A DNA stretch of 64,000 nt, from assembly GCF_014805825.1 (NCBI RefSeq), contig NZ_CP061941.1:2728001-2792000 (forward strand), given 5' to 3'. The notes beneath the pieces were generated by a model, which was given only the letters and a program-made list of their open reading frames with translations, ran no database searches and had not been told where the DNA came from. Below are positions 24,558 to 33,159 of this stretch, piece by piece. Both the position numbers and the translations under genes were made by a program. The stretch's first letter is position 1. Every line of letters starts with the position of its first letter. The stretch is from Marinomonas algicola (lineage in GTDB: Bacteria > Pseudomonadota > Gammaproteobacteria > Pseudomonadales > Marinomonadaceae).

Positions 24558-27182
24558 ATGGATGTTGCAAATATTGTTAGACAATTACCTTTTTTAGAAA
24601 ACACGTCTGAATCCATTATTGAGCGAATTATCTCTATGGCAAGGTTAGTCACCTTGACTAAAGATAACGTGCTTATTAAACACTCTGATCAAGGTAATAC
24701 ACTGTACTTTTTAGTTGAGGGAAAAGTGTCTATTTCGATTCCTTCCAAAGAGACTAAAGAAGAACATGAAGTTGGCTCAATCAGTGAGACAAACACTCCG
24801 ATAGGTTGGTCTGCGTTACGTTATCCTTCACGCTATGCCACTACATTCACCACCTTAGAAGACACCACTTTAATCTCTTTGCCCATAGTAGACTTAAAAA
24901 CACTGCTTGATAACGAACTTGAATTCGGCAACCAATTTTTACATTTTGTGTACCAAACTTGTCTTTCTGTATTGGCCGATATTCAAAATAAAACCAAGCC
25001 ATTTTTTTCTAATGAATCATTAGCTTTTGAAGAAACTCGCCCTTTTATTAAAGACGATTTAAGCAACCATAACTTTGCTAAGGCGAAAGAGATTCTAGAC
25101 GCTTCCTCTTTTTTTGAGAGCTTTACCGAATCAGATATTACATTATTCGCTAAGGCATCCCAACAACTCTTGGTTCATCAAGGTGACATCATAAGCCAAC
25201 AGAATCAATACGCCGACGGCCTTTATTTTCTTCTAAACGGTAAGGTTATTGTGAGATATCAAACCGAAACCGGAGACATCCTTACCACTAGAACGATTTC
25301 TCGAAAAAGTGCGCTTCTTGGTTGGTGTACAACAGATAAAGACATTCTAAATAGAACCTCAATGATCGCCTCAAGAGACAGTACTATTTTGTATATATCG
25401 AGAGAAGATGTCAGACAAATATTACTGGCCAATGCGTCGCTTAATATAAAATATTGGTATCGACTCATATGGTTAGTAGGTACACATTTACTGGCGGCTC
25501 GAATGCGTTACCTATCACAAACATCAAATAATGAAGTTTTTGCGGTAACCAATGTGGTAGAGCAAAATGCGGCATTACTTCCAGTAACGTCCCCTTTGTA
25601 TAAAATTGGTGAACTGCTAAAAAGCCCCGTTACAACCGATGAAGCGTTCGGGCTCCTCTACAAAAGTTTGCATTTTGGAAATATGCTTGAAAGAACCATT
25701 TCTGGAATGTGTTTAGACATTTTAAGAGATGTACAAAGAGAGAACGGTTTCTATAGACATCTACAACGTGCCTACGATGAAATCACTCAATTACCAAGTG
25801 ACACTCCAGCTACGGACGTTCGTCGTAAAAGTGTCTCTCTCTTTGAGCAGGCGTTTCATCAAGTGCCATATGTGATAAAAGGTTTAGAGAACTTACCCAA
25901 AAAGCCCGGTAGTTTATTCATCTATAATCACTTAAGTCATTCCTCCAGTACTTGCCTTCCAAATGGCTTTCAATTCCCTCTAGATGCTCAGTTTATCAGC
26001 AGCATGATATTAGATAAACAATATGGGGTGGCGGGTGTTAGAGTGGTCAGAAGAAGTCAAAAAAATGAACTCTGGAGAGATGATTATTACAAACGCTTTG
26101 GTAATTTGTTTGTCAATTCATGGGAGTCATTGGACTCAGATGAGGAACTAAACCAACTCTTCCTTCAAGCCGGTCAAGCCGTGATAAAATCCAATACACC
26201 TTTGCTCATTGCCCCTGAAGGACGATCCTTTAGTACGGATGAATCACCTGGCGAAATGCGTTCATCCATTTTCGAGCTTGCGGCCTCAATGGGAACGGAA
26301 GAGCCTTGGATCGTCCCCATTGCCGTTGCACACTTTGATAAAAGAGTGGATCACACTGTCTATTCTGTCGTCATTAAACCTGCATTTAAGCTTTCAAGTA
26401 GTATTGATATAACCAAGCCTGATGCCGTGCAGACCTTTGTTCAAGACTATAAAACCACCTTTAGAGGCTACGTAGAAGAAGCGATTCAACTGGCAGCAGA
26501 GATCAGCACAACACCAGATTTAAGCTCTCAAGAAGGGTATCGCTCAAATGTCAAAAAACTAAATCAATTAGAAGTTGAGTTTGAGTCAGATGTACGTGAA
26601 CTGGAATTCCGCTTATCAAAAAATCCAGATGATGCTAATCCAGTGGCATTTTATGGTTCAACTACCATACGTAATTGGCCCGATCTGTCTTCTCAGCTTG
26701 GGCGTAATGATATTGTTAATCTAGGTTTCTCAGCCGCAACGCTTGAAGCTTGCGTTTACTATTTTGAACGAATTGTACTGCCTCAAAAACCCCGTTCTAT
26801 CGTGCTATACGCTGGCGATAATGACATTGGTAACTTACATAGCAGTAACCGAGTATTAGAACTTTACATTGAATTATTGCAGAAAATAGACTCTCACTTG
26901 CCACATATCCCAGTCACCATTATTAGTATAAAACCGAGTTTATCACGATCACCACAATACGACACCATAACCAAAACCAATGAGGGCTTAAGAAGATTGG
27001 CAAAAACAAGACCAAACACGGAATATTTAGACTTATTTTCATTGCTTTTAGATCGCTCGGGCACGATAAAAACCAATTTATTTGAAGATGATTTGTTGCA
27101 TCTCAATACACGAGGCTACAAAATTTGGTCAAAACAGGTAAAATCATTACAACATTTTATTTTTGATCGCATGACAGAGTAA
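24558..27182 (+). CDS. Fusion protein: two cNMP-binding domains, PlsC-like acyltransferase, SGNH hydrolase
   Basis: 874 residues, no signal peptide. Two cyclic-nucleotide-binding-type barrels span about 12-130 (LYFLVEGKVSISI) and 185-300 (LYFLLNGKVIVRY). Residues about 440-620 resemble a PlsC lysophospholipid acyltransferase: YNHLSHSSS (456-464) and IAPEGRSFSTDESPGE (551-566). The normal HX4D catalytic motif is missing its Asp (H458 is followed four residues later by Ser). Residues about 695-870 form an SGNH esterase: YGSTTIRNW with Ser 701, GDNDI with Asn 755, and DLLHLNTRGY with Asp 845 and His 848. This suggests lipid remodelling controlled by a nucleotide or other ligand. The cNMP pockets should be checked for the phosphate-binding Arg. 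Downstream of a flavin-reductase-like gene. Confidence 0.85.
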   Translation: MDVANIVRQLPFLENTSESIIERIISMARLVTLTKDNVLIKHSDQGNTLYFLVEGKVSISIPSKETKEEHEVGSISETNTPIGWSALRYPSRYATTFTTLEDTTLISLPIVDLKTLLDNELEFGNQFLHFVYQTCLSVLADIQNKTKPFFSNESLAFEETRPFIKDDLSNHNFAKAKEILDASSFFESFTESDITLFAKASQQLLVHQGDIISQQNQYADGLYFLLNGKVIVRYQTETGDILTTRTISRKSALLGWCTTDKDILNRTSMIASRDSTILYISREDVRQILLANASLNIKYWYRLIWLVGTHLLAARMRYLSQTSNNEVFAVTNVVEQNAALLPVTSPLYKIGELLKSPVTTDEAFGLLYKSLHFGNMLERTISGMCLDILRDVQRENGFYRHLQRAYDEITQLPSDTPATDVRRKSVSLFEQAFHQVPYVIKGLENLPKKPGSLFIYNHLSHSSSTCLPNGFQFPLDAQFISSMILDKQYGVAGVRVVRRSQKNELWRDDYYKRFGNLFVNSWESLDSDEELNQLFLQAGQAVIKSNTPLLIAPEGRSFSTDESPGEMRSSIFELAASMGTEEPWIVPIAVAHFDKRVDHTVYSVVIKPAFKLSSSIDITKPDAVQTFVQDYKTTFRGYVEEAIQLAAEISTTPDLSSQEGYRSNVKKLNQLEVEFESDVRELEFRLSKNPDDANPVAFYGSTTIRNWPDLSSQLGRNDIVNLGFSAATLEACVYYFERIVLPQKPRSIVLYAGDNDIGNLHSSNRVLELYIELLQKIDSHLPHIPVTIISIKPSLSRSPQYDTITKTNEGLRRLAKTRPNTEYLDLFSLLLDRSGTIKTNLFEDDLLHLNTRGYKIWSKQVKSLQHFIFDRMTE

Positions 27183-27231
27183 AATCTGATGCATGACAAT
27201 ACTACATAATAAATTTAATCTTGGAAAAACT

Positions 27232-28164
27232 ATGACTGACTCCAAATTTAGACTGGTAACCCGCAGTGATTTCGATGGCCTTGTTTGCGCTGTCCTTTTG
27301 AAAGACCTTGATTTAATTGATGACATTTTATTCGTTCATCCGAAAGACATGCAAGATGGTAAAATAAACATTACTTCAAACGACATTACAACTAACTTAC
27401 CTTATGTGCCAGGTTGTCACATTGCATTTGATCACCATTTAAGTGAAACGGTTCGTAATGATAAAAATATATCAAATCATGTAATAGACCCTAATGCCCC
27501 ATCAGCGGCCAGAGTTGTCTATGATTATTACGGCGGACTAGAACGGTTCCCTAATATTTCTACGGACATGATGGATGCGGTAGATAAAGGGGACGCCGCC
27601 CAATTTTCTGAAGAGGAAGTATTAAACCCCACTGATTGGGTATTAATGAACTTTATTATGGATGCCAGAACCGGCCTCGGTCGCTTTAGAGAGTTCAAGG
27701 TATCAAACTATCAATTAATGATGCATTTAATTGATTGTTGTAAAGACATGGACATCAAAGAGATCTTGCAATTAGACGATGTCGCTGAACGTGTAGAGCT
27801 TTATAACAAACATAATGTGTTAGCAAAAGAGCAAATTGCTCGTTGTGCAACACGGCATAAGAACCTAATTGTCTTAGACCTTACACAGGAAGAGACTATT
27901 TACGCAACGAATCGTTTTGTCATTTATGCCATGTATCCCGACTGCAATATCTCCATTCATAAAATGTGGGGGTTAAAACAGCAAAATACGGTTTACGCCA
28001 TTGGCAAATCTATCTTAAACCGTTCTTCCAATACAAATGTTGGTGAGCTTTGCTTACAATACGATGGTGGAGGCCATTTAAATGCGGGGACGTGTCAGGT
28101 TGACAACGATAAAGCCGACTCGGTGTTAATAGAACTCATTCAAAAAATTAACGCCGACGGATAG
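27232..28164 (+). CDS. DHH-family phosphoesterase (exopolyphosphatase-like)
   Basis: 310 residues from the ATG at 27232, with GGA seven bases upstream; an ATG at 27193 would add 13 unmatched residues. The DHH-family motifs are present: TRSDFDGLVCAVLL near the start (D-x-D), IAFDHHLSE (the DHH signature) and a DHHA1-type C-terminus with YDGGGHLNAGTCQ. Related enzymes hydrolyse phosphodiester or polyphosphate bonds (nanoRNase, c-di-AMP phosphodiesterase, exopolyphosphatase), using manganese. Same strand and 50 bases after the fusion gene, so it is probably in the same operon; a link to nucleotide second messengers sensed by the fusion protein is speculative. Confidence 0.8.
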   Translation: MTDSKFRLVTRSDFDGLVCAVLLKDLDLIDDILFVHPKDMQDGKINITSNDITTNLPYVPGCHIAFDHHLSETVRNDKNISNHVIDPNAPSAARVVYDYYGGLERFPNISTDMMDAVDKGDAAQFSEEEVLNPTDWVLMNFIMDARTGLGRFREFKVSNYQLMMHLIDCCKDMDIKEILQLDDVAERVELYNKHNVLAKEQIARCATRHKNLIVLDLTQEETIYATNRFVIYAMYPDCNISIHKMWGLKQQNTVYAIGKSILNRSSNTNVGELCLQYDGGGHLNAGTCQVDNDKADSVLIELIQKINADG

Positions 28165-28175
28165 TCTTTTTATGG

Positions 28176-28207
28176 AAGCAAGCTCATCGATCTTGTTGAG
28201 CTTGCTT
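28176..28207. terminator. Hairpin between convergent genes
   Basis: AAGCAAGCTCA (28176-28186) and TGAGCTTGCTT (28197-28207) form a perfect 11-bp stem with a 10-base loop, 11 bases after the DHH gene and 4 bases before the GGDEF-EAL gene's end. Likely a shared terminator. Confidence 0.65.
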
Positions 28208-28211
28208 GTTA

Positions 28212-30827
28212 TTACACTTCCTTGTCCTGATTTCTTTTTAGTAACTCATAAACCTTATCACTTACCATCGGCCGATAAAAATAATAACCTTGCAAGTAAT
28301 CGCAGCCAAACTCTTTTAACATTGACCATTGCGCTTGATTTTCAACACCTTCAGCCACAACCTTCATCGACATACTGACAGCTAATGCAATGATTGCTTT
28401 TGCAACATCGTGGTCAAAATTATCAGTCGTAATACCATCAATAAAAGATCGATCAATTTTCAATACATCGGCATTTAACTTTTTCAAATACCCCAAAGAG
28501 GTATAACCTGAACCAAAGTCATCGATAGAGGACGTGACGCCCATTCTAAACAATTGATTTAGCACCAAAGTAGCGTTGTCAGGGTCCATCATCATGGCCG
28601 TCTCGGTAACCTCAACTTGCAACAAATTGACTAAATAAGGCTGCTCTTGCATGAGCGCTTCAAACGTTCGCAATAAACTGGGGAGGCTGATATGGGATGC
28701 CGAAATATTGATTGAAACGGGGCACAAGCGCAGTCCTTTTCGCTTCCATTCTTTTTGCTGTCTAGCAACTTCATGTATCACCCAATCATCAAGATACTGT
28801 ATTAGGTTTGTTTCTTCTGCAATGGGTATAAAGTCATCTGGAGGTATCATGCCTTTTTCTGGATGATTCCAACGAACCAAAGCTTCAAGGCTGCGAATGT
28901 TGCCAGTACTCGCATCAACAATGGGCTGATAGAATAAAACCAATTGATCCTTCTTAATCCCTTCCCTGAGAAGAGATTCAATTAACATTCTGTCTGGTGT
29001 CGCCTCTTTTAAAAATTCATTATGCCAAAAACGATAACACCCTTTACCCGCATTTTTCGCTTTATATAAAGCTATATCCGCATATTTCATGGCGGTAACA
29101 CAATCTGATGCGTGTTCTGGCAAATTTACAATCCCCATACTCGCACCGACGAAGACTTGATGGCCCTGTAAATTAAATGGCAGAGATAAGGCGTCAATAA
29201 TCCCTTGAGCCTTTTTCTCGATAACTGGCCGTGAGACATCGCCTTCTAGAACGATAACGAACTCATCTCCGCCTTGACGCGCAACCATTGATTGATTTTG
29301 AGTTTCATCTTTTAATCTTCTAGCCACATTGACAAGCAGCTCATCACCAACATCATGACCCAGAGAGTCATTGACGTATTTAAAGCGATCAAGATCAAGG
29401 TATATTAATACAATCGGCGCCGGTAACGTTTGCGCTCTATCTAATTTACTGATCAAATACTGTTCAAAGCGAGTTCGATTCGGCAGCAATGTTTGAGCAT
29501 CGTAGTAGGCTAATTGTTTTAATTGTACTTGAGCTTTTTTAGACTCTGATATGTCACTAAAAATAACAAGATAATTGGTTAATACCCCTTCATCATCAAA
29601 ATAAGCCTCTAATGAAAGCCATAAAGTTTTTCCCAAAAGGCGCTCATCCTGAAAATTTACTTCTCCTGACCATTTTTGATCTGAGTACACCCTCATCCAT
29701 ATTTCGTTGTTAGACAGCTCATGGGTAAAAACTGAAGATAAACGACTGTTTACATTTTCTGAAAAAGCCCTTTCTTCAAGGTCTAATATCTCGGCTGCAG
29801 CCGTATTAAAATCCAGCACATTGTGATTTCTATCCATCAAAATATTCCCTTGAAAAGATGAATGGAAAAATTGTGAAGATAGCTTAATTCGGTTTATCGA
29901 GTCTTTGTCTTTGGTGATGTCTTTAAGCAAACCTAGCAATCGTGGCGGCATATGTTGTGTTTTTTTCTCAAAGCCGCCTTGAACACTAACGTAATGCTCT
30001 TTCCCTCTCGGAGTGATAAATCGGTGCTCTACCTGAAAAACACTTTTGTAGGATAGTGAATTAGAAATGGATTTATCGACTTTTTCTCTTTCATTTTCAG
30101 GGATACAGGATAAATACCGCTCAATACTCCAATGAGAATCATCACTCGGCAAACCAAATAAAGTAAGTAGACCTTTAGAAAGGGTTATCGTATTAGTGGT
30201 TAGGTCTAATGACCAAGCCCCCATTTGAGACAACTTGTGGGCCTGCAATAAATCATGTTGAGATTGTTCAAGGACCTTCTGACTTTTTACCAATTGGGTT
30301 ATGTCATTAATGCAATATAAGCGACCGATATTCTCTCCCTGAAAATATCGAATTCTACATTCATATTCTAACAACCGGCCATCTTTTAACTCTAATACCC
30401 CAGAACGATTCTCTGAAGATGACGCATCTTCAAGAACTTTACTTGTAAAACCATCAGGATCAAGAACTAATGCTAAAATATGCTCAACACAACTGACCTG
30501 ATCGATTTCACCAGCCCATTCTTCAGGTAAACACCACACATTTTTAAATTCATCATTAAAAATAAAAGTATCACTGCCAATTTCCGTCACCAACATGGCG
30601 TCTCTAGCCGCATTAAATGTGGCTTCAAATAAGTGATTACTGAGTTCTAACCGCTCATACCGTTGGACCAATTCAGTTGTTGTCAACTCAAGAGAGTTTT
30701 TTAGAAAGCCATTTTGTTTCTCTAAATCATCTATATAGGCACGTAATTCTTCTATAAATGCCGTTCGATCACCTAATCCCTTATCCAATAAGTGCTTGTT
30801 TAGTATACTATTTAATGTCTCACTCAT
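28212..30827 (-). CDS. PAS-GGDEF-EAL cyclic-di-GMP signalling protein
   Basis: 871 residues, no signal peptide or membrane span. Two or three PAS/PAC modules fill about 50-430 (for instance GAWSLDLTTNTITLSKGLL and YLVIFSDISESKKAQVQLKQ). A GGDEF domain follows with an intact GGDEF at about residue 515 and then an EAL domain with intact LEALVRWNHPEKG near 645 and DDFGSGYTSLGYLKKL further on. Both catalytic signatures are kept, so the protein may synthesise and degrade c-di-GMP; which activity dominates is not visible. Cytoplasmic sensor role inferred from the PAS modules. Monocistronic. Confidence 0.93.
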   Translation of the reverse strand: MSETLNSILNKHLLDKGLGDRTAFIEELRAYIDDLEKQNGFLKNSLELTTTELVQRYERLELSNHLFEATFNAARDAMLVTEIGSDTFIFNDEFKNVWCLPEEWAGEIDQVSCVEHILALVLDPDGFTSKVLEDASSSENRSGVLELKDGRLLEYECRIRYFQGENIGRLYCINDITQLVKSQKVLEQSQHDLLQAHKLSQMGAWSLDLTTNTITLSKGLLTLFGLPSDDSHWSIERYLSCIPENEREKVDKSISNSLSYKSVFQVEHRFITPRGKEHYVSVQGGFEKKTQHMPPRLLGLLKDITKDKDSINRIKLSSQFFHSSFQGNILMDRNHNVLDFNTAAAEILDLEERAFSENVNSRLSSVFTHELSNNEIWMRVYSDQKWSGEVNFQDERLLGKTLWLSLEAYFDDEGVLTNYLVIFSDISESKKAQVQLKQLAYYDAQTLLPNRTRFEQYLISKLDRAQTLPAPIVLIYLDLDRFKYVNDSLGHDVGDELLVNVARRLKDETQNQSMVARQGGDEFVIVLEGDVSRPVIEKKAQGIIDALSLPFNLQGHQVFVGASMGIVNLPEHASDCVTAMKYADIALYKAKNAGKGCYRFWHNEFLKEATPDRMLIESLLREGIKKDQLVLFYQPIVDASTGNIRSLEALVRWNHPEKGMIPPDDFIPIAEETNLIQYLDDWVIHEVARQQKEWKRKGLRLCPVSINISASHISLPSLLRTFEALMQEQPYLVNLLQVEVTETAMMMDPDNATLVLNQLFRMGVTSSIDDFGSGYTSLGYLKKLNADVLKIDRSFIDGITTDNFDHDVAKAIIALAVSMSMKVVAEGVENQAQWSMLKEFGCDYLQGYYFYRPMVSDKVYELLKRNQDKEV

Positions 30828-31207
30828 TAAAAATAACGCCTTAGAGTACAGCTAGAGAAAAAGTCTAAAATAGTATTCATTTTCATCGCCTCATATCAAT
30901 TTTTATAATAATTTTTTAAGCCAGTCATCATAATACAAAGCATCTCATAATGAGGATTAAAAAAGTACACTTACAGTCAAAAATTAACAACGCCTTTAGA
31001 CAATTCGATTTAATTATTTTTACATCATTACTTTAAACAAAATAATCTCAAAATCAATTAAAGAATTTTAATTAACATAGTAAATTTGAAGACCTAAAAT
31101 TAATAATAACACAGCTAAAAATCATCTTACGAATTACAATAAATCATCTAATAGAAACAAGTAAAAATATAAATAATGAAATTAACAGAGAATCTAAAAG
31201 CATTAAG
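30828..31207. other. AT-rich intergenic region, no gene seen
   Basis: About 380 very AT-rich bases upstream of the GGDEF-EAL gene and downstream of the small membrane protein gene. It presumably holds the GGDEF-EAL promoter. I find no coding frame of note, repeat or hairpin with a clear role. Confidence 0.5.
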
Positions 31208-31660
31208 TTATTGTTTCTTTTTATCTGGTTCTAGAACGAGATCCGCCTTAGATCTTAGTTTAGTTTTACTACGAATTGCATCAAACGGATCAGATTGTGG
31301 CTTTGATGAGTCGTCAGCGGCCTTGCTTAATGACGTTTTGTCTGGAGAAGATGTTTTGTAAAAGAATCGTTTTTTGGACCTAATCTGAGAAGGTTTTTTT
31401 GACGGTGACGTTTTAGTTTTGAGAATAGTATTAACAAAAATGAACAGTCCCGCTGCCAGCAGAAATACAACCCATTTGATAATAAACGACACAGCAAGAT
31501 AGCTTGTATCATTGTTTAATTGGCTGTATTGAACAAAATCCTGATGGATTTGTTCAATCATCCACAGGGAAAAGAGCAAAGCGACTAAAGAAATAATGAC
31601 ACGCTTATATTTTTTCCAAACAAAAGTAACAAAGGTAAGGCGGAAAATTTGATTCATCAT
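31208..31660 (-). CDS. Small two-helix membrane protein, unknown function
   Basis: 150 residues. Two hydrophobic helices (about 19-37 and 59-80) separated by an acidic/polar loop, then a strongly basic and serine-rich tail (KTSPSKKPSQIRSKKRFF) running to the C-terminus. No family is recognised. The start lies three bases after the stop of the small gene on the same strand, so the pair is almost certainly co-transcribed. Confidence 0.65.
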   Translation of the reverse strand: MMNQIFRLTFVTFVWKKYKRVIISLVALLFSLWMIEQIHQDFVQYSQLNNDTSYLAVSFIIKWVVFLLAAGLFIFVNTILKTKTSPSKKPSQIRSKKRFFYKTSSPDKTSLSKAADDSSKPQSDPFDAIRSKTKLRSKADLVLEPDKKKQ

Positions 31661-31663
31661 AAA

Positions 31664-31885
31664 CTAACCAAAAAGACTGATCCCGAGTAGAGCAAGAACA
31701 GCTAAAAGCCCTTTCTCCTTCACTTCAGATTTTATTTTCTGCTCCTCTTCTTGAACGACAACTTCAAGATCTTCCTCACTCATCTCTTCCGCTTTTCTCC
31801 CTGCGAGTACAATTCGAGTCTTGGCCCTCGAAATTGCTTTTTCCCGAAGTATTTTTCGATATTTTTTTGTGATTGACGTTAGCAT
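31664..31885 (-). CDS. Small protein with C-terminal hydrophobic tail, unknown function
   Basis: 73 residues from the ATG at 31885; a GTG upstream at 31912 is possible but has no better site. The N-terminus is basic (MLTSITKKYRKILREKAISR), the middle is acidic and coiled-coil-like (EEMSEEDLEVVVQEEEQKIK), and the last 14 residues (LLAVLALLGISLFG) are hydrophobic, as in tail-anchored proteins. A cytoplasmic protein attached to the inner membrane is likely. Operon with the two-helix protein just after it. Confidence 0.6.
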   Translation of the reverse strand: MLTSITKKYRKILREKAISRAKTRIVLAGRKAEEMSEEDLEVVVQEEEQKIKSEVKEKGLLAVLALLGISLFG

Positions 31886-32083
31886 ATTGTCGCTCTTGAA
31901 CAGATTAAACACATACAGTCAGTAAGATACCATAAACCCATCAGCTTTTAAGAATGTAAAAGTAATAAAAAAGTAAAGATTCCCTTGGTACTCTATCTGT
32001 TTCCTAGCCGGAATTTTACCGTTAGTATTAAGAAAGGAAGACCGTTCAATGAGTATGATTTTAAACCTGAGACCTAGGTCATT

Positions 32084-33151
32084 ATGCAACCAACCGCCAT
32101 CGACATTTTAATACTAAACGAAAACTGGGCTGATTTATCAGAGGCGCTCGACAATATTGATCGAGAAAACATGATCGCTCATAGTTTTTACGCTAATAGC
32201 ATTCTCATCGCTTATGGAAAAGGCACAGAAAACAACCTTCCAAAAGCCATTTTAGAGTTAAAAAAAGCACTTAATTTAGACCATAATAACTCACTCTACA
32301 AAACGATTTTATCGACCATGTTATTGCAGTCGAGTGAAGTAGAGGAAGCTCAACGTTATGCCCTTGAAGCGTGCAAAACATCCCCAAAAGACCCAACAAC
32401 CTATATGGCCCTAGCGCGCTCTTTTTTAGCCCAGAAGCAAAATGATAAAGCCTATAATGTTTTTAAACGAGCGCTATCCTATACACCAAAATCTCATCAG
32501 AGTTTAAGGTCAGATATCCAAACAAACCTTCTAAAGCTGCCGGCATTATGGAATACGCCCTTAATCGGAAAGCGACTAACGTTAGCTAGGGTATCAGACG
32601 ATCACTTCGATTATTTACTAAAGATAAGAAATAATGATGTCTTTAGAAATAAATACAACATGTTCCATAAAACCTCTGTTGAAGCGGTAAATGAAAGCAT
32701 CGCCCTTTCACAGAAAAGTCCGTTAGAAACAAATAAAATAGAATGGATTATTGAGCAAGACGCTCAGCCAGTAGGACTCGCTTCCTTGGTAGATATTAAT
32801 TTTTTAAATTCCAGAGCGGAACTTCTTATTGGTTTTCCAGATAAAGGAAATGGATGGCAGTCTCTGGAAGCGACTCTTCTTGTGCTAGAATTTGCGTTTA
32901 AACAAGCTGGGCTTTTTAAAGTGTATAGCTATGTTTACTCAGATAATATGAGTAGTCAAAATAACACTCTTCACTTAGGCTTTACTCAAGAAGGAACATT
33001 AAGGTCCCATGTGAAGAGGCCGGGGACAGATGAGTGGCTTGATTTAATCGTAAATGGTTGCTTAGCCCATGAGTTTTATAACAATATAAAGCTGATAAAA
33101 CTGTTTAAACGTGTTCTTGGAAGAGAACTGCTCGAAAACGCATTACCTTAG
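32084..33151 (+). CDS. TPR repeat protein with C-terminal GNAT acetyltransferase domain
   Basis: 355 residues. The first half (about 1-160) is helical with TPR-like spacing (KAILELKKALNLDHNNSLYK, DPTTYMALARSFLAQKQNDK). From about 165 a RimJ/RimL-type GNAT domain follows: GKRLTLARVSDDHFDYLLKI, IIEQDAQPVGLASLVDI, LEFAFKQAGLFKVYSYV, and NNTLHLGFTQEGTLR. Such enzymes acetylate N-termini or amino groups of small molecules; the TPR half suggests a protein partner. Eight bases separate it from the PhoD-like gene, so the two form an operon and may act on the same surface or secreted substrate. The fusion is not one I recognise as standard. Confidence 0.8.
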   Translation: MQPTAIDILILNENWADLSEALDNIDRENMIAHSFYANSILIAYGKGTENNLPKAILELKKALNLDHNNSLYKTILSTMLLQSSEVEEAQRYALEACKTSPKDPTTYMALARSFLAQKQNDKAYNVFKRALSYTPKSHQSLRSDIQTNLLKLPALWNTPLIGKRLTLARVSDDHFDYLLKIRNNDVFRNKYNMFHKTSVEAVNESIALSQKSPLETNKIEWIIEQDAQPVGLASLVDINFLNSRAELLIGFPDKGNGWQSLEATLLVLEFAFKQAGLFKVYSYVYSDNMSSQNNTLHLGFTQEGTLRSHVKRPGTDEWLDLIVNGCLAHEFYNNIKLIKLFKRVLGRELLENALP

Positions 33152-33159
33152 AGTAAAGA

